DNA of 47,758 nucleotides from Candidatus Poseidoniaceae archaeon (GCA_949373075.1 CASIBX010000024.1:1-47758), one strand, 5' to 3'. Positions 35,075 through 44,747 are shown, counted from the first letter of the stretch. Numbers and translations: made by a program. Notes: a model not told the origin generated them from the letters alone.

Positions 35075-37878
35075 TACTTACCATCCTCCATTTTCCTTTG
35101 CTCGATTTTGGTCCAAGCGCTACCTGCAAGTCCAAGACTCTCTAATTGATCAGAGTCAGGTCTAACCGATATCTTCCAATCCCCATCCTGCTCTTCAGGA
35201 GGAATTGATGGGTCAAATCCGAATAACACTCCATTGATGTAAGGGTCAGTATCTTCGGACCTCTGTCGGCGCCCATCTCGATTATTGTGTTCAGCAGAAC
35301 GCTTTGCTATCTTTGCTTGAAGTTCAGAGAAATCAATACGAGGGACTGGCAAGTCTTGCGAATCCGCAAGATCTTCCCTCTTCATTTTCTTAGCAATAGC
35401 CGCCCATACCTTATCAGGAGTTAGTGGAAGGTCATTGATTCTAATTCCAATCGCATCATAAACAGCATTTACAACAGCCGGCAGAATGGGTAGAAGTGGC
35501 CCCTCTCCAGCCTCTTTAGCTCCGAAAGGCCCTTCTGGATCGCAGGACTCGATGATAATTGGAGTGACATTAGGCATTTCATGGACACTTGGAATCTTAT
35601 AATCCAGTAAATTCGGGTTCTGGAGGTGTCCTGTCCTACCATACACCATTTGTTCAGACAGAACTTGCCCCAGTCCCATATGGCAGGAGCCAATAATTTG
35701 GCCTTCAACCGCTAGTGGATTCAGTGCTTTACCACAATCGTGGGCAGCCCAGACATCTGTACACTTGATTAGACCTGTATCCACATCAACTTCGACTTCT
35801 GCTACGTATGCTGAGAACGAATATGCTGGTGCAAGTCCAGCAGCCGCACCTTTGTGCACTCCACCCATTGGAGGAGTTCTATATGCTCCGCTAGCAATTA
35901 ATGCACCCTTGTCTTCTTGCGATTTGTGAAGTGCTTGAAGATACGACATTCCAATCGCAGGGTCTCTCTTGCTGTAGATACGCCTATCGTTTAGAACCAA
36001 ATATTCCGCTGGCATTTCCAATATTTCGCTGGCTGCATTCAATAATTGTTCACGGATTTCTAAAGCGGCTGTTATTGCAGCATTAGCATTCATGAAAGTT
36101 ACACGGGATGAGTAAGAACCCAAATCCACAGGACTAGTATCGCTTTCATGAGAACGAACGTGAATCATTTCCAATGGTAGAGCCAATACCTCGGCTACAA
36201 CCTGTGCAATTGCAGTGGTAGAACCTTGTCCGATATCAGCAGCTCCTGTGTGAACTGTTACTCCCCCGTCCATGTCGATTTGAATATGAACCGTAGCGTG
36301 AGGGAACTTGTTTGGGTCCCAGTGTATTGGTAACCCAGAACCTGAGATGAAGAAACCACAACCTATTCCAATGCCTTTGCCCAACGGTAATTGCCTAAAC
36401 TTAGAATCCCAATCACTACCTTCACGAACTCGCTCTAATGCTTGACGCATTCCATTCGAAGTAATTCTGAAACCGGTTATCGTTTTCGAATGAGGAGGCA
36501 ATAAATTTGCAAGACGTAAATCGATTGGGTCGACTTGTAATTTTTCAGCCAAGTCGTCCATACCCACTTCGATTGCACAACGAGTATTCACCGCACCATG
36601 GCCACGCATTGCGCCGCTTGCAGGTTTGTTTGTCCAAACACGGGCACCGGTATAGTGGAAAGAGCCTAATTCGTAAGGAGCGGTTGCTAATACTCCATTG
36701 TAATAAGAAGTGACGTGACCAAAGGAAGCGAAACCTCCACCATCGATCAGTGCGTCGATTTCAAACCCAGATATTCTGGCATCATCATCAGCAAACATCT
36801 GAACTTCAATATGAGATGGATGACGGCCTCTATTGACCCAGAAAACCTCTTCTCTGTCGAAGGTTATTCTTACTGGACGACCTGCTTTCCGGGCTAGAAT
36901 AGCAGCACACATCTCGTGAGGGAATGGGTCGGATTTACCACCGAATCCACCACCTACAAATGTACGAATGACATTTACTTGGTGCATTGGAACATCCAAA
37001 ACTGTCGCTAAAGCTCTGTGCGCATAGTGAGGAACTTGTTGTGGCGTGTATAATTGGAGGCGCCCATTAGGGTCCCAATGGGCAACAACAGCATGAGGTT
37101 CTGTGAATCCATGGTTTACGCCCATAAATTTCCATTTCCCGTGGTGTGTTGCTCGCGCTTGTTCTAATTTTGAGCGGTCTCCGAACTCCTGGAATACTCT
37201 TTTCTGGACATTGGTTGAGCCAATATGATATTTCCCGCGCCAATGGATAGGGTCGTCTACGTCTAACAGGCCCTTTTTCGGGTCATGTACTGCGTCTAGA
37301 ACTTCATATTCAACTTCGATTAATGCAGCGGCCTCTCTTGCAGTAGCCTCGTCGATTGCTGCAACACATGCAACTAGATCCCCAACATGTCTGACCTTTT
37401 CTACTGCCATTGCATGTTCATCTTTTGTCACCGGTAATACTCCGAACCGTTGAGGTGCATCTTCACCGGTCGAGACTGCTAACACTCCCGGCAATGCTTC
37501 TGCTTTGGAAGTATCAATACTCTTTACTTTAGCATAATGATGAGGAGAGCGGACTATTCTGCCAATAATCTCGTTGGCTAGCCTTACATCATCACCATAC
37601 CAAGCCTGGCCTGTAACTTTCGCATTACCGTCAACTAGAGGAGTTCTTTTTCCAACAGTGGTACCAGTGCGGTACTTGTCATGTTGATGATGCCCAGCGG
37701 GCTGGGCTTCTTTTCCGCCTTCTACTTCAGGAATGAAATCAAGGTCCCTCTCTGCCATTTCGGGCCTAGAACCCCCCGAGCCAGGGGGATTGAAACTCAT
37801 CTTTCCAGCCACTCTCTTACCATCAACGCGTACATCAGTACTGCTTCCCGGTTGTTGAACATAGCCATCAGTCATCAT
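35074..37878 (-). CDS. Molybdenum hydroxylase large (molybdopterin) subunit, HcrA/XdhB-like
   Basis: Catalytic subunit of 934 residues. VGKRTPLVDGNAKVTGQAWY begins the conserved part at about residue 73; IRTFVGGGFGGKSDPFPHE, ASGAMRGHGAVNTRCAIE, TGAADIGQGSTTAIAQV and GAKEAGEGP (with the predicted catalytic Glu) contact the cofactor. The CO-dehydrogenase loop AYRCSFR is absent; SYSSRVTFMNANAA stands near that region, as in hydroxybenzoyl-CoA reductase-like enzymes. About 70 N-terminal and 115 C-terminal residues go beyond the usual length. The small-subunit gene ends 15 bases upstream. The substrate is not determined. Confidence 0.88.
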   Translation of the reverse strand: MMTDGYVQQPGSSTDVRVDGKRVAGKMSFNPPGSGGSRPEMAERDLDFIPEVEGGKEAQPAGHHQHDKYRTGTTVGKRTPLVDGNAKVTGQAWYGDDVRLANEIIGRIVRSPHHYAKVKSIDTSKAEALPGVLAVSTGEDAPQRFGVLPVTKDEHAMAVEKVRHVGDLVACVAAIDEATAREAAALIEVEYEVLDAVHDPKKGLLDVDDPIHWRGKYHIGSTNVQKRVFQEFGDRSKLEQARATHHGKWKFMGVNHGFTEPHAVVAHWDPNGRLQLYTPQQVPHYAHRALATVLDVPMHQVNVIRTFVGGGFGGKSDPFPHEMCAAILARKAGRPVRITFDREEVFWVNRGRHPSHIEVQMFADDDARISGFEIDALIDGGGFASFGHVTSYYNGVLATAPYELGSFHYTGARVWTNKPASGAMRGHGAVNTRCAIEVGMDDLAEKLQVDPIDLRLANLLPPHSKTITGFRITSNGMRQALERVREGSDWDSKFRQLPLGKGIGIGCGFFISGSGLPIHWDPNKFPHATVHIQIDMDGGVTVHTGAADIGQGSTTAIAQVVAEVLALPLEMIHVRSHESDTSPVDLGSYSSRVTFMNANAAITAALEIREQLLNAASEILEMPAEYLVLNDRRIYSKRDPAIGMSYLQALHKSQEDKGALIASGAYRTPPMGGVHKGAAAGLAPAYSFSAYVAEVEVDVDTGLIKCTDVWAAHDCGKALNPLAVEGQIIGSCHMGLGQVLSEQMVYGRTGHLQNPNLLDYKIPSVHEMPNVTPIIIESCDPEGPFGAKEAGEGPLLPILPAVVNAVYDAIGIRINDLPLTPDKVWAAIAKKMKREDLADSQDLPVPRIDFSELQAKIAKRSAEHNNRDGRRQRSEDTDPYINGVLFGFDPSIPPEEQDGDWKISVRPDSDQLESLGLAGSAWTKIEQRKMEDGK

Positions 37879-37893
37879 AACACCTCGTTTTGA

Positions 37894-38466
37894 TTAATCT
37901 GGACCTGACGGGTGGGGGTCTGAATGAGCATCACTTGCTGGGTTTGCAGGAGATTCATCTCCGCGGTGTATAGCAGCAGCAGCCTGTATAGATTGAATGA
38001 TTTGTTGATAACCGGTGCATCGGCAAAGGTTTCCTTCAATGGCCGTAGCAATTTCTGAATCTGTAGGATTTTGATTTTTGTCCAACAAGGCTTGGGACGA
38101 AATCAAAAAGCCAGGAGTGCAAAAACCACATTGAGAGCCACCGCATTCAGCGAAGCATTGCTGTATAGGAGCCAAATGGGCACCATTGGACAAACCTTCG
38201 ACAGAGATTATGTCGCTACCTGCGCACTCGTTTGCCATAGTCAGGCATGAAAGACGAGGTTCACCGTCGATTAAAACAGCACAGCAACCGCATGTCCCCA
38301 TGTCGCATCCCCGTTTGACTCCGAGGCATCCGACTTTGTCTCTTAGAACATCTAAAAGGATTGCATTGGAAGGCGCAAGTATCTCTTGAGCACGCCCATT
38401 GACCTTAGCACGCCAGACATTATTTGGCGCAATCGGTATCATTGAAACATGTTCTTCACCTACCAT
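37894..38466 (-). CDS. Molybdenum hydroxylase small subunit with two [2Fe-2S] clusters
   Basis: A 190-residue iron-sulfur subunit. The plant-ferredoxin-type cluster motif is KRGCDMGTCGCCAVLIDG with a later Cys in LSCLT; the second cluster motif is CGFCTPGFLISSQALL and EGNLCRCTGYQQII. The order small-large-FAD is intact and closely packed, a complete three-subunit enzyme. ATG 38466 is used; a second in-frame ATG at 38442 is possible. A His/Asp/Pro-rich tail ends the protein. Confidence 0.9.
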   Translation of the reverse strand: MVGEEHVSMIPIAPNNVWRAKVNGRAQEILAPSNAILLDVLRDKVGCLGVKRGCDMGTCGCCAVLIDGEPRLSCLTMANECAGSDIISVEGLSNGAHLAPIQQCFAECGGSQCGFCTPGFLISSQALLDKNQNPTDSEIATAIEGNLCRCTGYQQIIQSIQAAAAIHRGDESPANPASDAHSDPHPSGPD

Positions 38467-38490
38467 AAAGACGCCACCTATCCACGGGAA

Positions 38491-38501
38491 GGTGAATCAC
38501 C
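38491..38501. repeat. 11-base perfect palindrome upstream of the molybdenum hydroxylase operon
   Basis: GGTGAATCACC (GGTGA-A/T-TCACC) lies 25 bases before the start at 38466, between the likely transcription start and the gene. It could be an operator for a small dimeric regulator. Confidence 0.4.
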
Positions 38502-38560
38502 CTTTCAGCATTGGCACGAGCGAGCATAGTTTTTTCTAACAAAAAATAGCATTTACCCGC

Positions 38561-38572
38561 TATAATTTTATT
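38561..38572 (-). promoter_or_regulatory. TATA-like element for the molybdenum hydroxylase operon
   Basis: Minus-strand TAAAATTATAGC-like AT-rich core directly after the acyltransferase stop, about 100 bases upstream of the small-subunit start. A minus-strand T6 run at 38546-38541 follows and may terminate the upstream transcript. Neither is proven. Confidence 0.35.
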
Positions 38573-39944
38573 ATTCTCTTTGGGATACTGCGGTGAAATC
38601 TTCCATTCCCGCAAGAGGTTCAACCCAATCGTCATCGCCCGGTAGGACAAGATTGTCTCCGATTTTCACTAAATCCACTGCCAATTTACTCTGTTCGTCA
38701 CATAATTTGTCCCAATCAAAGGAGGGATTACGCCACATTACCCAAAGCCTCATTCTCCTCCAAGCAATAGTCGCTTTTGATTGGAGCTTTATCTGTAATT
38801 TACCAGCCATTGGCATCCACCATAATAGCAATGGGAAAACAGCATAACTTGGTACTGCGAACAGAAATTCCAAAATCACACTATATTCTGCAAATTTCGC
38901 TAATGGGCTGCCATCAGAGGTTAGAGTCCATGTGAAAGCCCATGCCGTGATAGCCCACCAGATTGGATAGGCTACAAAGGACATGTACAATTTCATTGCA
39001 CCGCGTCTAGACTGACTTAGTTTTGTGCTGATTAACCAGTCGCCGGCAACTACAGCCAAAAAGGGAGGTAATGAACCAATTATAGCACTCAAGGTCACGA
39101 AACCCAGCATGAAAGACCAAGCAAAACACAGCCACCAAATGGATATCAGGAATCCCTTGTTTGTCACAGATTTTGGCCTAGTATCAATATACCTTGGTTT
39201 GAGGCTGAAGGATTCCAATTTTGACATATGCTCCTTAGTTCGGTTCTCCAATAATTTACAACTTTCAGGGTTTTCTTTAGCAAACCATTCCCAAGCCGCT
39301 CTGACCCTTCTAGCGCCTAGAACCTCTTCCCCATAACTCCCTCTTTGTTTTAAATCCGGATTTTTCCGCAACCTTTCAGCACGAATTATAGAACGAGCTT
39401 TCCAAATCAATACACGGTCTTGCCAATTATCGCTGGAATGTGATGCTCGAGATATTTCGCTCGAGATTATAGAACTTAATTCATCGATTGTGCCCGTAAT
39501 TTCAATCGGCCTTTCGATTGTTAAGGCAACTCTTTCTCTGAAGTAATATTTACGGCTGTAATGGATTCCAACAGGCACAATTACCGGCTTATTCTCTCCT
39601 GCTAATTCGGCTGATCGCAAGGCTATTTTTGCTGCACAATCTCGTATTTGTTTGGGTTTAGGAGATTCATGAGACTCACCTTCTGGAAATACGATTACGC
39701 TTGCACCATTTGCAACTTGATTTGCGATTAGGTCTAACTCTGATTCGTCATCAATCATGCCATCGAAATAAATTTGTTCCCCGGGGATCAGACCCTTAGT
39801 GAGCATTTTATCATATAATCCCCCGGGGTGCCATGAAACCATGACAGAACCTCTGTCTTTGGGAAGGTTTTCGTTATCAATCACACTAATTTCTCGAAAC
39901 CAAGTGGACATCAGAGTTCGGTTGAACCAATTCTGAATCCCCAT
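38571..39944 (-). CDS. PlsC-like acyltransferase with membrane helices
   Basis: About 457 residues. The acyltransferase motif HPGGLYD (an H-x5-D variant, near residue 40) and the later FPEGESHESPKP and PVGIHY match the glycerol-3-phosphate/1-acylglycerol-phosphate acyltransferase blocks. The second half has several membrane helices (for example WLCFAWSFMLGFVTLSAIIG). Acyl transfer to phospholipid is unusual for archaea with ether lipids, so the acceptor may be another molecule. A GTG at 39974 would add ten residues; ATG 39944 is chosen. Divergent from the subtilase at 40047. Confidence 0.72.
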   Translation of the reverse strand: MGIQNWFNRTLMSTWFREISVIDNENLPKDRGSVMVSWHPGGLYDKMLTKGLIPGEQIYFDGMIDDESELDLIANQVANGASVIVFPEGESHESPKPKQIRDCAAKIALRSAELAGENKPVIVPVGIHYSRKYYFRERVALTIERPIEITGTIDELSSIISSEISRASHSSDNWQDRVLIWKARSIIRAERLRKNPDLKQRGSYGEEVLGARRVRAAWEWFAKENPESCKLLENRTKEHMSKLESFSLKPRYIDTRPKSVTNKGFLISIWWLCFAWSFMLGFVTLSAIIGSLPPFLAVVAGDWLISTKLSQSRRGAMKLYMSFVAYPIWWAITAWAFTWTLTSDGSPLAKFAEYSVILEFLFAVPSYAVFPLLLWWMPMAGKLQIKLQSKATIAWRRMRLWVMWRNPSFDWDKLCDEQSKLAVDLVKIGDNLVLPGDDDWVEPLAGMEDFTAVSQRE

Positions 39945-40046
39945 TACCCATCCTACCGTACAAGGGGTTTTCACATCTCGCCCGGCTTAACACAAAACAA
40001 GAGGGTTCAAACAGTATCGCTCAGTCGCGCGGAGCGCGGTGAAGAT

Positions 40047-42002
40047 ATGAACAACTACAAGCGAATTTTCTGTTTATTTGGCTTAGCAATATTATTGGCT
40101 CCATTAGCGGTTGCAACTGTTCCTATTTCATCACCTACTGATGATGATGATGAACCACTCGGATGGTGGACTGAGACTACTGTTGACCGTAATCAGAACA
40201 AAATAGGCGATATGGTAGAACTTCATATTGATAATCCCGTTTTCTTGGATGAAGCCAACACTCTCCCGCTAATTATTGACTTCCATTATACACCTGGCCA
40301 AGATGACATCGATATGTTGGAGCGAAATGTCGATTACGAACACCAATTCCTTCTACACGGTATCGATGCACTTGCAGGTAGAGTCCCAGTTACTGAATTG
40401 CTAACCCTCAGAGAACTGCCTGGTGTTGTAATGATTGAACTAGATGGCATTCTTACAATCGCTAATGCAGATGCACGTGCTGGGCACGGAGTCGGCATGA
40501 CCTTCGAAGAAACCGGCTATGACGGTTCAGGAGCGACTGTAGCGATTATTGACACAGGATTAGATGGAAATCACACTAGCCTAGATGACCAAGATGATGA
40601 CCCTATGACCAACGACCCTAAGATTCTAGCATTCTATGATGCAGTAAATAATCCAGGAAATACCAACGGTACTGATTTCCCTTACGATGACCAAGGACAC
40701 GGCTCTCATTGTGGTGGAACAACTGCGGGAACTGGAGCGCCTGACTACGTTCACGTAGGTATGGCACCACAAGCACATCTAGTTGGAGTGAAAGTTCTCG
40801 ATGCAGAAGGCTCAGGTTCTTTCGCTGGAGTAATGGCTGGCATGCAATGGACAATTGATACCATGCACAAATACAACACAAGAGCTGCATCAATGAGCCT
40901 TGGTGGCCCCGGACCAATCGAATGGACCTCATCTGAGGAAGATAGTGTAAACCGCCAAGGGAATGAGATGGTGCGAGCAGGAATTGCTCTGTTCATTGCA
41001 GCAGGAAACTCAGCCGGACCAGGGACTATAGGCACACCCGGTTCAGCTGAAGACGTAATTACTGTAGGTGCACTTGACAAGGACACAACCATCGCTGAGT
41101 ACAGTAGCGAGGGGCCAACTGAAGAATTCCGCATTAAGCCTAACATCGCTTACATGGGCAGCAACATCATGTCTGTCGAAGCAAACTCTGTAGACCAATA
41201 CACCGGAATGAGTGGTACTAGTATGGCCACGCCTGGTGCTGCTGGAGTTGGAGCATTGATGCTACAGGCTAACCCTGACCTTTCTCCTTTTGACATCCGC
41301 AATATTCTGCAGGAAACCGCCACTTATCGTTGGTGTAGTTACCCCCTTAGTCCAGAAGAAGTTGCATTGGCAGGAAACCAGCCTTGTGCTGAAGATTTGA
41401 TTCCAAAGAATCGTCAAAACAATGTTTACGGCCATGGCCATGTCAATGCTCTAGAATCTGTTATTGAGGCTGCTGAATATCAACAACAATGGAGTTTCAA
41501 TAGTAATATTTCACTTGCAGTAACAAATTCCCTCAACATGAATGGCCACGTCCACCTTGGGCCTGGAGATTCTATCGAAGTGCAACTAAGTCAAGGACTA
41601 GATACTGTTCAATGGATGAGTAATGACTTGAGAGACTCTTGGTCAAATATTCATTCCTATGACCATGGCAACTCAGTTACCCTCGATTACATCGACATCG
41701 TACATGAACTCGAGCACCTTCCAGGCACTGCCCTTGAAGGGAACCACACGCTCTCGCTGAGAGGATTGGAAGGCACCAGTTCTAGCCCTTTGATATCCAT
41801 AGACATCATGTTAAGTGAAAATATACCTATCACAGATCCTGCTGAGTCTTCAACCAATGTGGTACTGTATGGCTCCATAATTGCTGCAATAATACTTGCT
41901 ATGATTCTTTTAGCAGTGGTTCTAAAAGGCGACTACAAAGAAGAAATGCCATCGAATGGCGAAAGCAAGGAAGTACTTGTGGATGCTGAAATTGTCGAAT
42001 AA
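40047..42002 (+). CDS. Subtilisin-like serine protease (S8), membrane-anchored
   Basis: A 651-residue exported protease. A signal peptide (FCLFGLAILLAPLAVATV) and a propeptide-like region precede the catalytic domain. The triad is complete: Asp in VAIIDTGLDGNH (about residue 174), His in GHGSHCGGTTAG and Ser in GMSGTSMATPGAAG. A beta-rich C-terminal region follows, then a membrane helix (VVLYGSIIAAIILAMILLAV) and a short acidic tail. It would degrade proteins outside the cell. GGTGAAG precedes the ATG. Confidence 0.92.
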   Translation: MNNYKRIFCLFGLAILLAPLAVATVPISSPTDDDDEPLGWWTETTVDRNQNKIGDMVELHIDNPVFLDEANTLPLIIDFHYTPGQDDIDMLERNVDYEHQFLLHGIDALAGRVPVTELLTLRELPGVVMIELDGILTIANADARAGHGVGMTFEETGYDGSGATVAIIDTGLDGNHTSLDDQDDDPMTNDPKILAFYDAVNNPGNTNGTDFPYDDQGHGSHCGGTTAGTGAPDYVHVGMAPQAHLVGVKVLDAEGSGSFAGVMAGMQWTIDTMHKYNTRAASMSLGGPGPIEWTSSEEDSVNRQGNEMVRAGIALFIAAGNSAGPGTIGTPGSAEDVITVGALDKDTTIAEYSSEGPTEEFRIKPNIAYMGSNIMSVEANSVDQYTGMSGTSMATPGAAGVGALMLQANPDLSPFDIRNILQETATYRWCSYPLSPEEVALAGNQPCAEDLIPKNRQNNVYGHGHVNALESVIEAAEYQQQWSFNSNISLAVTNSLNMNGHVHLGPGDSIEVQLSQGLDTVQWMSNDLRDSWSNIHSYDHGNSVTLDYIDIVHELEHLPGTALEGNHTLSLRGLEGTSSSPLISIDIMLSENIPITDPAESSTNVVLYGSIIAAIILAMILLAVVLKGDYKEEMPSNGESKEVLVDAEIVE

Positions 42003-42071
42003 AAGCGATTCAAAAGGCGGTTTACCGGCTCAACATTGAAAAGCCGTTAGATTGAATTGATACCGAGAACC

Positions 42072-42308
42072 ATGGCTAATGCACCGCCCAGACCACAAAG
42101 GCCGACTACATCAAAGACACTTTCTGCAAGGATAGGAACCCTTAGCGCCAACCCTGCTTCACCAGCCGTTAAGATGGGTACTGTGGGTGCACCACCTGCT
42201 AATGCGGTAGACCTAGGAATGCAGAAATTCGCACAATTGATTCTATTTGGAATTGCAATGATTGCCATTTGGGCGGGATTTACTATCCATTGCATTTGGA
42301 GGAGATGA
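42072..42308 (+). CDS. Large membrane protein, piece 1 (N-terminus)
   Basis: Pro/Ala-rich 50-residue head, then the first hydrophobic helix (FAQLILFGIAMIAIWAG). The frame is lost near 42285 by a G-run (GGGCGGG). ATG 42072 is the most likely start of the whole protein. Confidence 0.45.
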   Translation: MANAPPRPQRPTTSKTLSARIGTLSANPASPAVKMGTVGAPPANAVDLGMQKFAQLILFGIAMIAIWAGFTIHCIWRR

Positions 42309-43104
42309 ACAGACACAAGCTAATTTCCTCGTTTTGGGAATTGGAGGATTACTGTCTGGAAGTATGGCGATAGGCTTGGTTGAGTTCCAGCGTAGAAAGG
42401 GTGGTAATGAATTACAAAATGTCCATGACTACATGTTGGGTGTTTCCTTTTTCTTCCTAGCAGTTGGAACACTATGGGGCACAAGATGGTTAATCGGATT
42501 CCTTGCGGAGCAAGGTTTTGATTGGTTGATTGTTGCTGGAACAGACCCCACTAGTACTGAGTGGATTCCTTCTGCTAATGCCATCTACCTTCAGATGACG
42601 GCTACATTATTCCTCGCTTTAGCACAGACAGCATACCTGATGCGTCTGAAAGGGGTCACAACTTTCAGTTGGTCAGTAGCAACTTTCACACCTTTGGTAG
42701 TGGCTCTGATTGGCTCAAGTATCTGGATGAATTGGTCTAACGATATTGTGTCATGGGAACTTGGTATTGCAATGATTTCTTTGACTTCTCTTTCAATGTG
42801 GCTTTCATTACGTGCCAATAGTGGAATAATTTTCGCAGTTGTAGCAGTAACATCAGGATTGGTTCCTTTGTTGTACGAGTATAACAATGAAGATGTAGGC
42901 TCAGGAGGAGCAATTTCCTTGATGGTGTTCATCATCGCAGTACAGGGAATACTTGCAGCCGATAAGCGTCTACGCCAGGATTTGATGCAATGGACTTCTG
43001 CATTCTTAGTTGGAGAAGTAATCCTTGCAATGATTATTGCTAGAAATGCTGACTTTGAATTGATACTTGGCCCGATTAGGCAAAAACGATTTAGGAGCAC
43101 TTGA
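42262..43104 (+). CDS. Large membrane protein, piece 2
   Basis: Longest uninterrupted piece, about 270 meaningful residues with about eight helices (LVLGIGGLLSGSMAIGLV; YMLGVSFFFLAVGTLWG; FTPLVVALIGSSIWM; and others). The upstream boundary is not a true start; the frame continues from piece 1 and passes to piece 3 near 43075. Confidence 0.45.
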   Translation: MPFGRDLLSIAFGGDEQTQANFLVLGIGGLLSGSMAIGLVEFQRRKGGNELQNVHDYMLGVSFFFLAVGTLWGTRWLIGFLAEQGFDWLIVAGTDPTSTEWIPSANAIYLQMTATLFLALAQTAYLMRLKGVTTFSWSVATFTPLVVALIGSSIWMNWSNDIVSWELGIAMISLTSLSMWLSLRANSGIIFAVVAVTSGLVPLLYEYNNEDVGSGGAISLMVFIIAVQGILAADKRLRQDLMQWTSAFLVGEVILAMIIARNADFELILGPIRQKRFRST

Positions 43105-43342
43105 CCAATATCTAACGTTGCAAGTTGGATTATGGATTGCTGTATTGTTAGCATATTTCCCAGCTACACTTCAGCGTCGAATCCCTTACATGCCAATAGG
43201 ATTGGCTGGTTCACTGTTTATCATTGAGCCTAGTGCTGGCCTAATACCATGGATTGTAACTTTGATAATGCTACCCTTACCTATTGGTTATCTCGAAGGT
43301 CACTCGTACTTGGGTTGCAAACATGACCATGATCGCAGTTAG
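43067..43342 (+). CDS. Large membrane protein, piece 3
   Basis: Carries LTLQVGLWIAVLLAYFPAT and a second helix pair (GLAGSLFIIEPSAGLIPWIV). It is followed by a broken stretch, 43343-43606, where hydrophobic coding pieces occur in all three frames. Confidence 0.4.
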   Translation: MARLGKNDLGALDQYLTLQVGLWIAVLLAYFPATLQRRIPYMPIGLAGSLFIIEPSAGLIPWIVTLIMLPLPIGYLEGHSYLGCKHDHDRS

Positions 43343-43606
43343 TTTCTCTTCTCTTCGTCCAGTCGCATTGGATGGGAGGGCTTTGAGCCTGGATGGCTAG
43401 AAGCAACGATATTGATTGCTGTTTTGGCAACTGGTGAAATTAGGTCGTCAAAAGGGACATCTCGAAGATTGGGCCCATTTCGTAGCACTAGGACTCTTAG
43501 TTTCTCTCTAAATCAGTACTATTTGGAGACGACCCATATGTTCCTTGGGCCATTTTCATATACGCTGTGTTATCATCTTACATGATGATGACAAAAGCAC
43601 AACAGA

Positions 43607-44293
43607 GTGGTGACAGAAAGGTTGCTTTCGAAGCATCCGCAGCCACAGGTGGGCTCGATGTTCATCGCAGTGGTTCTATCAATATTCGACAGACTAGAGG
43701 TCCCATTACCATCCGAAATTTCGGAAAGCCTTCAAGGATTCAATATTGCATTGGCTTTGGTTGGTTTGATAGTTTACGCATCGATGCGTAAATTCAAAAC
43801 TATCGAATTAGATATTGGAGTAATGATGAACTGGGCAGATGCAAATAGAAAGAAAATGCTACCAGTCTTTGACACAGCAGTAAATGCATGGGTTGTACCT
43901 GATGCTGAAATTGAAGATTTTATACCTGAAAATTACTCTTGGGGCCATTTGGGTAGAATGAGTTTGATAGGACCACCAATGATTCTGTTTACTGTAGCAT
44001 TAACAGCAGTAGGTGTTGTAAATTTAGCAGAGAATCTGATTTGGACTATTTTGTTAGCAATCCCAATTGGTATCATCATTATGGAAGTCATTGCAGAGAA
44101 AGAGGCTTCATCTACAGGTAGAATGATTGCAACATTCACAATGATTGCTGTAGCAGCTCCAATGGCATACAGCCTGAACGCTGCAAGAGAGAGTGTAGGA
44201 GAAGTAATTCTGCCAACCATAATCTTTGATCTGATGCTAATAGCAGGACCACTCGGAGTATCTTACAATGCTTTCGAAGAAGGGCTTGAATGA
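43607..44293 (+). CDS. Large membrane protein, piece 4
   Basis: Helices SMFIAVVLSIFDRL and FNIALALVGLIVYASM, a soluble loop (MNWADANRKKMLPVFDTAVN), then four further helices ending NAFEEGLE. The next piece starts in the overlapping +1 frame within 25 bases. Confidence 0.42.
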   Translation: MVTERLLSKHPQPQVGSMFIAVVLSIFDRLEVPLPSEISESLQGFNIALALVGLIVYASMRKFKTIELDIGVMMNWADANRKKMLPVFDTAVNAWVVPDAEIEDFIPENYSWGHLGRMSLIGPPMILFTVALTAVGVVNLAENLIWTILLAIPIGIIIMEVIAEKEASSTGRMIATFTMIAVAAPMAYSLNAARESVGEVILPTIIFDLMLIAGPLGVSYNAFEEGLE

Positions 44294-44747
44294 AGAATCC
44301 CTAAACAAAAATGCAGATTTCGCAACACTATTCGGTTTACTTATTCTGGGATTATTCGATACTAGTGGTGGATTATTATTCATCCCGATGTATCTACTTG
44401 TATTCACTCGAGCCATGAAACACAGAATGAATTTCATCTTGTGCATTGCGCCAATTTCATTCATACTATTCGGCGGTGACACCTTACAGGGAGATAGATT
44501 TGTATCTGACGGAGCAATCGTTGCTGAAATCTTATTGAAAATAGATGTAATATCATATAATCCTGCAGAAATTACAATATTGGACCTCAGCAGATTCACT
44601 TTCATCCTTATGGCCGCTACTAATTTAGCAGTCCTCGCCAAAGGAGTCCTCGACCGGCAATATGGTCTAGAGGAAGGAGAGAATCAAACTCCTATGACCG
44701 CTCCTGCATTCTGGCTAGCGTTGGGAATGTTTGGAGTAGCTACCTGA
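44268..44747 (+). CDS. Large membrane protein, piece 5
   Basis: About four helices (FATLFGLLILGLF; LLFIPMYLLVF; FILCIAPISFILFGG; FTFILMAATNLAVLA) and a charged loop (DRQYGLEEGENQTPM). It continues in the next frame after 44745. Confidence 0.42.
   Translation: MLSKKGLNEESLNKNADFATLFGLLILGLFDTSGGLLFIPMYLLVFTRAMKHRMNFILCIAPISFILFGGDTLQGDRFVSDGAIVAEILLKIDVISYNPAEITILDLSRFTFILMAATNLAVLAKGVLDRQYGLEEGENQTPMTAPAFWLALGMFGVAT

Noticed and set aside
42591-43154. 187-codon minus-strand frame
   Set aside because: It is antisense to the hydrophobic pieces of the large membrane protein and has no start signal.
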